Source: DATJGR01 sp032124855 (GTDB taxonomy: Bacteria > Pseudomonadota > Gammaproteobacteria > Pseudomonadales > Azotimanducaceae). From it: a stretch of DNA of 10,801 nt. The DNA lies in NCBI GenBank assembly GCA_032124855.1, contig JAQBCT010000408.1, positions 1-10,801 of the forward strand. Reading direction: 5' to 3'. The notes under the pieces are model-generated. The model searched no databases, was not told the origin of the DNA, and saw only the letters and a list, made by a program, of their open reading frames with translations. Shown piece after piece: positions 6,301-10,801 of the stretch. Position 1 is the first letter of the stretch; each line of letters opens with the position of its first letter. A program made the translations under genes and the position numbers.

Positions 6301-7792
6301 ATGAATGAAGACTATGTAGACGTACTGATCGTTGGCGCCGGCATCTCCGGGATCGGGGCTGGCTATCACCTGCAGGCGAATTGCCCCAACAAGTCCTATG
6401 CCATCCTCGAGGGGGCGCGACGACCTCGGCGGCACCTGGGATCTGTTTCGTTATCCGGGCGTCCGCTCGGATTCGGATATGTACACGCTGGGATTTTCGT
6501 TCCGGCCGTGGACCAATCCGAAGGCGATCGCGGATGGCCCGTCCATTCTGGAATACGTCCGTGACACCGCGGCCGCCTATGGCATCGACAAGAACATCCG
6601 CTTCGGCCATCACGTTAAACGCGCGTCCTGGTCGACGCGCGACGCCCAGTGGACGGTCGAGGCGATGCGCACCGACACCAACGAACGCGTCCGGCTGCGC
6701 TGCAACTTTCTGTTCATGTGCAGCGGCTACTACAACTATGCCGAAGGCTATACGCCTGAATTCGAAGGCATCGAGCGCTTCAATGGCCCCATCGTGCATC
6801 CGCAAAAATGGCCCGCGGAGTTCGACTACGCCGACAAGCGCGTGGTGGTGATCGGCAGTGGCGCAACTGCGGTCACTCTGGTTCCCGCGATGGCGCGTGA
6901 TGCTGCGCACGTGACGATGCTGCAACGCCCCCCCACCTATGTGGTGTCGGCACCGGAACAGGATCGCCTGGCTAACGGCCTGCGCAAACGTGTCTCGGAC
7001 AAGCTTGCTTACTCCATTACGCGCTGGAAGAACGTGTTGTTCGGTATGTTCTTCTTCTGGTACTGCAGGCGATTTCCGGCGCGCGCCAAAGAGATGATCG
7101 TGCGTGGCGTGAAACAGGCGCTGCCCAACATCGATGTGGACCGGCATTTCACGCCGCGTTACAACCCGTGGGATCAGCGCATGTGTCTGGTGCCCGACGG
7201 TGATCTGTTCGCGACAATTCGCGAGGGCCGCGCGAGCGTAGTGACGGATGAGATCGAGACGTTCACCGAAACCGGGCTGCAGTTGCGCTCGGGCGAAACG
7301 CTTGTCGCCGAAATCATCGTGACGGCGACGGGGTTGAATCTGCAGGTGTTGAGCGATCTCGAGATCACCGTCGACGGGCGCGTCATCGATCCTGCGCGCA
7401 CGATGTCGTACAAAAGCATGATGTGCAGCGACGTGCCGAATATGGCGCAGTCGATGGGTTATACCAATGCCTCATGGACCCTGAAGTGCGATCTCACCTG
7501 CGAGTATGTCTGCCGGCTGCTCAATTTCATGGACGAGAATGCTTATCGGGTGTGCTGTCCGCGGCAGAACGATCCCACGATGGCGCAGTTGCCGATGCTG
7601 GATTTTTCCTCGGGATACGTGCAGCGTTCCATCGCCAAGTTTCCCAAGCAGGGTGCGAAGGCGCCGTGGAAGCTGTATCAGAATTACATCCTCGACATCC
7701 TCACGCTGCGTTATGCCTCGCTGGATGACGGCGTCATGGAGTTTTCCCCGGCGGATGCGGATGGCGAAGCCTGGCAGCAGGCCGCGGGCTGA
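6301..7792 (+). pseudogene. EthA-type Baeyer-Villiger monooxygenase, one-base frameshift near the start
   Basis: The restored protein (about 496 residues) is a class B flavoprotein monooxygenase very similar in layout to M. tuberculosis EthA, which inserts oxygen next to ketones or on sulfur using FAD and NADPH. It shows GAGISGIGAG (FAD Rossmann motif, 12-21), DLGGTWDLFRYPG (41-53), the fingerprint FNGPIVHPQKW (160-170, FxGxxxHxxxW), GSGATA (185-190, NADPH site) and DQRMCLVPDGDLF (291-303). Residues 1-38 are in one frame. At GAG-GGG (6409-6414) an extra G (6415, in a run of five) shifts the frame, and the remainder from 6416 is open to TGA 7790-7792. As written, the product would end at 6564. 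ATG 6301 is the best start, but no good Shine-Dalgarno precedes it. It heads the operon with the membrane protein, nitroreductase and symporter genes. Family certain; the frameshift may be a homopolymer error. Confidence 0.9.
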
Positions 7793-7793
7793 T

Positions 7794-8429
7794 ATGAAGA
7801 GCGCCCGCGCGCGATTGTGGTTGATATCGACCGTTCTCTACCTGCTTTTCTGCTGGTGGTACACGGACGTTGGCGGACCTCTGACGCAAGCCGAACAGGA
7901 TCAGTATGTGTCGACTCTGCGCGGCGGCGGTGCTACGCCGCAGCGCATTGCCCAGATGCAACGCCTGATGGCAGCCGATACGGGTCATCAGATCATCATG
8001 CTCAATGTCATCGACATGGCCGTGAACCCGGGTTCGGTCGACGGCGCGCCTGTGAACGCGAGCGCGGATGATCTGTTGGGCCTGTATATGCAGTACATGT
8101 GGCCCGCATTGCTGAAACGCGCCTGCCATCCCGTGTTCGTCGGCGACGCCATTTTTGATGCACTGGATGTCAGCGGCATCGACGGCGCGCAGCACTGGAC
8201 GCGCGGAGCGCTGATGCGCTATCGCAGCCTGCGCGACATGCTCGAGATCAGCACCAATCCCGCCTTCGGCGGCCGCCACGAATTCAAGCTGGCCGCCATG
8301 ACCAAGACCATCGCCTTCCCGACGGCGCCCGTGTTCTACCTCAGTGATCTGCGCATGCTGTTGTTCGTCGTGTTGCTCGCGCTGGTGGCGGTGCTCGATA
8401 TCGCGACCTATGGGCGTCGTAGCGAATGA
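7794..8429 (+). CDS. Membrane-anchored protein with a DUF1330-like alpha/beta domain
   Basis: I do not recognise this 211-residue protein as a named family. It has an N-terminal membrane helix or uncleaved signal at about 8-23 (LWLISTVLYLLFCWW) and a second helix at 187-203 (MLLFVVLLALVAVLD), so residues 24-186 probably lie in the periplasm. That part carries a pattern like DUF1330/dimeric alpha-beta barrel proteins: IIMLNVIDMAV near 67, LYMQYMWPALLKRACHPVFVGDA at 97-119, HWTRGALMRYRSLRDMLEI at 134-152, a segment ending in FGGRHEFKLAAMTKTIA at 158-174. This resemblance is from motif memory and is inference. The ATG lies one base after the monooxygenase stop (TGA-T-ATG), implying translational coupling, while its own Shine-Dalgarno is weak. 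Coupling suggests a role accessory to the monooxygenase or its substrate. Confidence 0.65.
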   Translation: MKSARARLWLISTVLYLLFCWWYTDVGGPLTQAEQDQYVSTLRGGGATPQRIAQMQRLMAADTGHQIIMLNVIDMAVNPGSVDGAPVNASADDLLGLYMQYMWPALLKRACHPVFVGDAIFDALDVSGIDGAQHWTRGALMRYRSLRDMLEISTNPAFGGRHEFKLAAMTKTIAFPTAPVFYLSDLRMLLFVVLLALVAVLDIATYGRRSE

Positions 8430-8484
8430 CTCTAGAGCCGCCGTGCCGTCTACTTTCTCACCCCAACCACGGAGATTTCTTGAT

Positions 8485-9153
8485 ATGACTGAAACGTTAG
8501 CCTTGTCACCGGATGAGCTGCTCACCACCACACGCGCCGTGCGCAAGCGGCTCGACTTCGCGCGGCCGGTGAGTGTCGCGTTGATCCGCGAGTGTCTGGA
8601 AATTGCGTTGCAGGCGCCCACGGGCTCGAATGCTCAGGGCTGGCAGTGGGTGGTGGTCACCGATCCGGAAAAACGATCGGCGATCGCCGAGCTGTATCGC
8701 AAGGCGTGGGCGATCTATCCATCGATGCCCGCATCCGCGCATCAGGTTCATGCGGCGGATTCCTCAATGACAGAGGTGCAGGCGCGCGTGGTGTCGTCAG
8801 CGGAGTATCTCGCCAACAATCTCGAGAAGGCGCCAGTGTTTGTGATCCCGTGCATCAGTGGTCGCGTGGAAGGCATTCCAGCCCCCATGGGCGTAGTGGC
8901 CCAGGCCAGCAGTTACGGTTCGATTCTGCCCGCGGCATGGAGCTTCATGCTCGCAGCGCGGGCACGTGGCCTGGGTACGGCGTGGACCACGCTGCATCTG
9001 TTTCACGAAGCCGCTGTGGCTGAGATCCTCGGCATTCCGTTTGCCGAGATCACGCAGTGCGCGTTGATCCCGGTGGCCTACACCAAGGGCACTGATTTTC
9101 GTGCCGGTCCGCGCAAGGCGCTGGATCCGGTCTTGCACGTGGATCGCTGGTAG
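8485..9153 (+). CDS. Nitroreductase family FMN oxidoreductase
   Basis: The 222-residue cytosolic protein belongs to the nitroreductase superfamily (PF00881), FMN enzymes that transfer hydride from NAD(P)H to nitro groups, quinones or enones. The N-terminal FMN-phosphate motif is TRAVRKRLDF (16-25), followed by ALQAPTGSNAQGWQWVVVTD (41-60). The central helix AWSFMLAARARGLGTAWTT (151-169) and the LGIPF segment (182-186) are typical. The C-terminus ends in LDPVLHVDRW, resembling the PLDEVVHWDRW ending common in one subgroup. Length is normal. ATG 8485 follows GGAG (8471-8474) by ten bases; the frame is open 47 codons upstream but that part overlaps the previous gene. It lies 55 bases after the membrane-protein gene and 42 before the symporter, so co-transcription is likely. 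The physiological substrate is unknown. Confidence 0.9.
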   Translation: MTETLALSPDELLTTTRAVRKRLDFARPVSVALIRECLEIALQAPTGSNAQGWQWVVVTDPEKRSAIAELYRKAWAIYPSMPASAHQVHAADSSMTEVQARVVSSAEYLANNLEKAPVFVIPCISGRVEGIPAPMGVVAQASSYGSILPAAWSFMLAARARGLGTAWTTLHLFHEAAVAEILGIPFAEITQCALIPVAYTKGTDFRAGPRKALDPVLHVDRW

Positions 9154-9195
9154 GAAGGCGGGGGTCGGAGTAAGGGCCGCCCCAGGAGGCTGTTC

Positions 9196-10701
9196 ATGCT
9201 GATCATTTTTGTCGCGCTGTATCTTGCGGTCACCATCTCCATCGGCCTGATCGCGGCGCGCCGCGTACACGGCTCGCGGGACTATCTGATTGCCGGTCGC
9301 AGCCTGCCGCTGTACATCAACGCCGCCACGGTGTTTGCAACGTGGTTCGGCGCCGAGACGGTGTTGTCGGTGAGCGCGACATTTGCCAAGGACGGGTTGA
9401 ACGGTGTGCCGGGCGATCCGTTCGGCGCCTCGGTGTGTCTGGTGCTTGCCGCGCTGTTGTTCGCGCGGCTGTTCTATCGAATGAATCTGCTCACGATCGG
9501 CGACTTCTACAAGCACCGTTACGGCAAGCTGATAGAGGTCATGACCAGTGTCGCAATCGTATTGTCTTATCTGGGCTGGACGTCGGCGCAGCTGACGGCC
9601 CTGGGCCTGGTGATTCATCTGTTGAGCGGCGGCGCAGTGGATCTGAATACGGCCATCATGGGCGGTGCTGCTGTGGTGCTGATCTACACGATCTTCGGCG
9701 GCATGTGGTCCGTGGCCATCACAGACATGTTTCAAACTGCCGTCATCGTCATCGGCCTGTCGCTGGTGGCGTGGATGGTGGGCGATCTCGCCGGGGGTCC
9801 GTCGAAGGTAATCGCGCAGGCCGCGGCCGACGGCAAGCTCGATTTGTTCCCCTCCGGCACCGATGCGGCGGCGCTGTGGGCCATGGCGGGCGCCTTCTTT
9901 GCGTTCGCGTTCGGCTCCATACCCCAGCAGGATGTCTTTCAGCGCATGACCAGCGCGAAAGATGAGAACACCGCCGTGCGCGGCACCCTTATAGGGGCGG
10001 GCGTGTACTTCTGCTTCGCGTTCGTCCCGATCTACATCGCGTACTCGGCGCTGGTGGCGAACCCTGATCTCGCGCACCTGTTCGACCTGGATGATGCGCG
10101 TGCCATTCAGAGCATCCTGCCCGACCTCGTGCTCGGTGAGATGCCGATGTGGGCACAGATCATGTTCTTCGGTGCGTTGTTGTCGGCCATTCTTTCCACC
10201 GCCAGCGGTGCGCTGCTGGCGCCCACGGCCACGTTCACCGAGAACATTCTGCGGCCGTTCGTGCCGCATATGAGCGACCGGCAGTTTCTGCTGATCCTGC
10301 GTCTGGTGCTGGTGATCTTCACGACCTGCGCGCTGCTGTTCGCGCTGAACAGCCGCAGCACGATGTACGAGATGGTGCAGAACGCCTACAACGTCACGCT
10401 CACCGGCGCCTTTGTGCCCCTGTTTGCGGGTGCGTACTGGAAGCGCGCCAACACACAGGGCGCCCTGTGTGCTGTGGTATTCGGCATCGGCACGTGGCTG
10501 GCCGCCGATGCAGTGGCGGCAGATGCATTGGTGCCACCCAATCTCGTCGGCTTCTTCGCGTCCGTGATCGGCATGCTGCTCGGCACGCTGGCCCCGGAAC
10601 TGATCGCGCGGAAGGGTACGTCCATCGAGCGCACCACCCGCGCCGCCGCTCGGCACGCGCACCCCCAACAACATGGCACCCATCACCGTGGCCCGCACTG
10701 A
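9196..10701 (+). CDS. Sodium:solute symporter (SSS/SLC5 family)
   Basis: A 501-residue inner-membrane Na+-coupled transporter (PF00474), near the usual family length, with about 13 hydrophobic helices and a LeuT-like fold by homology. Family hallmarks are SRDYLIAGRSLPLYINAAT near 27-45, the GDFYKHRYG loop at 102-110, PQQDVFQR at 243-250, and LSTASGALLAPT (333-344), whose Ser334/Thr335 align by eye with the Na2-site residues of PutP (S340/T341). The ATG at 9196 follows AGGAGG (9184-9189) by six bases, an ideal site. The C-terminal tail after about residue 470 is basic and very His-rich (six His in the last 15 residues). It is the last gene of the probable operon and presumably imports the compound, or a relative of it, handled by the upstream enzymes. 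Substrate class cannot be told from sequence; sugars, carboxylates, amino acids and vitamins are all used in this family. Confidence 0.92.
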   Translation: MLIIFVALYLAVTISIGLIAARRVHGSRDYLIAGRSLPLYINAATVFATWFGAETVLSVSATFAKDGLNGVPGDPFGASVCLVLAALLFARLFYRMNLLTIGDFYKHRYGKLIEVMTSVAIVLSYLGWTSAQLTALGLVIHLLSGGAVDLNTAIMGGAAVVLIYTIFGGMWSVAITDMFQTAVIVIGLSLVAWMVGDLAGGPSKVIAQAAADGKLDLFPSGTDAAALWAMAGAFFAFAFGSIPQQDVFQRMTSAKDENTAVRGTLIGAGVYFCFAFVPIYIAYSALVANPDLAHLFDLDDARAIQSILPDLVLGEMPMWAQIMFFGALLSAILSTASGALLAPTATFTENILRPFVPHMSDRQFLLILRLVLVIFTTCALLFALNSRSTMYEMVQNAYNVTLTGAFVPLFAGAYWKRANTQGALCAVVFGIGTWLAADAVAADALVPPNLVGFFASVIGMLLGTLAPELIARKGTSIERTTRAAARHAHPQQHGTHHRGPH

Positions 10702-10742
10702 CGCGCCGGGCGACTATTGTCCGCACAGCCGCATGGAGACTT

Positions 10743-10801
10743 GTGGGAGGGGCTTCAGCCCCGATCCTTGTCTGAGACATCTGCAACAAGGATCGGGGCT
10801 G
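10743..10801. repeat. REP-like inverted doublet, cut by the window edge
   Basis: A GTGGGAG head (10743-10749 overlaps the stem) is followed by the hairpin GGGGC-TTCA-GCCCC (10749-10762). The unit then repeats in inverted orientation: CAGCCCCGATCCTTGT (10756-10771) pairs perfectly with ACAAGGATCGGGGCTG (10786-10801) around a 14-base loop. The second unit's own hairpin must continue beyond the window. The GGAG-type head plus GC-rich stem is the form of gammaproteobacterial REP elements mobilised by RAYT (TnpA-REP) proteins. It lies 41 bases after the symporter stop codon, where such elements often stabilise or terminate transcripts. Confidence 0.75.

Noticed and set aside
6287..7147. A 286-codon minus-strand open frame inside the monooxygenase gene.
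   Set aside because: The opposite strand encodes the full EthA-type motif series. The antisense product shows no family features.
7734..8621. A 295-codon minus-strand open frame across the membrane-protein gene.
   Set aside because: It overlaps three well-supported + strand genes and has no recognisable motif or suitable start context.
8797..10698. A 633-codon open frame on the minus strand opposite the nitroreductase and symporter genes.
   Set aside because: It lies antisense to two clear family genes. Its translation is Arg/His/Gln-rich low complexity without any domain, as expected from the complement of GC-rich codons.
10673..10801. An open frame from ATG 10673 to the window end (43 codons).
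   Set aside because: It overlaps the symporter C-terminus in another frame, has no ribosome binding site, and runs through the REP-like palindromes.

Overview
The window is GC-rich, densely coding bacterial DNA with typical Shine-Dalgarno sites and short gaps. The protein families (YfcG-type glutathione S-transferase, HSL-type esterase, EthA-type Baeyer-Villiger monooxygenase, DUF418, sodium:solute symporter) and the GTGGGAGGGGC-type palindromic repeat at the right edge suggest a proteobacterium. The best guess is a catabolically versatile gammaproteobacterium of the Nevskiales/Steroidobacter/Xanthomonad kind. This taxonomic call is inference from family content and repeat style, not from a marker gene.

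Layout, left to right. Positions 1-47 may be the tail of an upstream + strand gene, followed by a strong 13-bp hairpin (53-86). A minus-strand YfcG/Nu-class glutathione S-transferase (875-114) is interrupted by an in-frame TAA. A small DDN/F420-type split-barrel oxidoreductase (1061-1522, +, TTG start) converges on an HSL-family alpha/beta hydrolase (2598-1558, -). A palindromic element at the junction contributes both stop codons. Divergent from the hydrolase is a 101-residue zinc-ribbon protein (2755-3060, +). It is followed by a 550-residue CorA-like membrane protein (3193-4845, +), which converges on a DUF418 multi-pass membrane protein (6228-4870, -).

The right half is a probable + strand operon running divergently from the DUF418 gene. 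It holds an EthA-type FAD/NADPH Baeyer-Villiger monooxygenase (6301-7792) carrying a one-base frameshift at a run of five G, and a membrane-anchored protein with a DUF1330-like domain coupled to it (7794-8429). These are followed by an FMN nitroreductase (8485-9153) and an SSS-family Na+/solute symporter (9196-10701). A REP-like inverted doublet closes the window (10743-10801). The cassette reads as uptake (symporter) plus oxidative and reductive modification of a small organic substrate; the substrate cannot be read from sequence.

Two genes are disrupted by single changes (nonsense in the GST, +1 G in the monooxygenase) while the rest of each reading frame looks intact. The lesions are either very recent or base-calling/assembly errors. 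No tRNA, rRNA, CRISPR array, transposase or complete mobile element was seen, and no gene-free stretch exceeds 300 bases.
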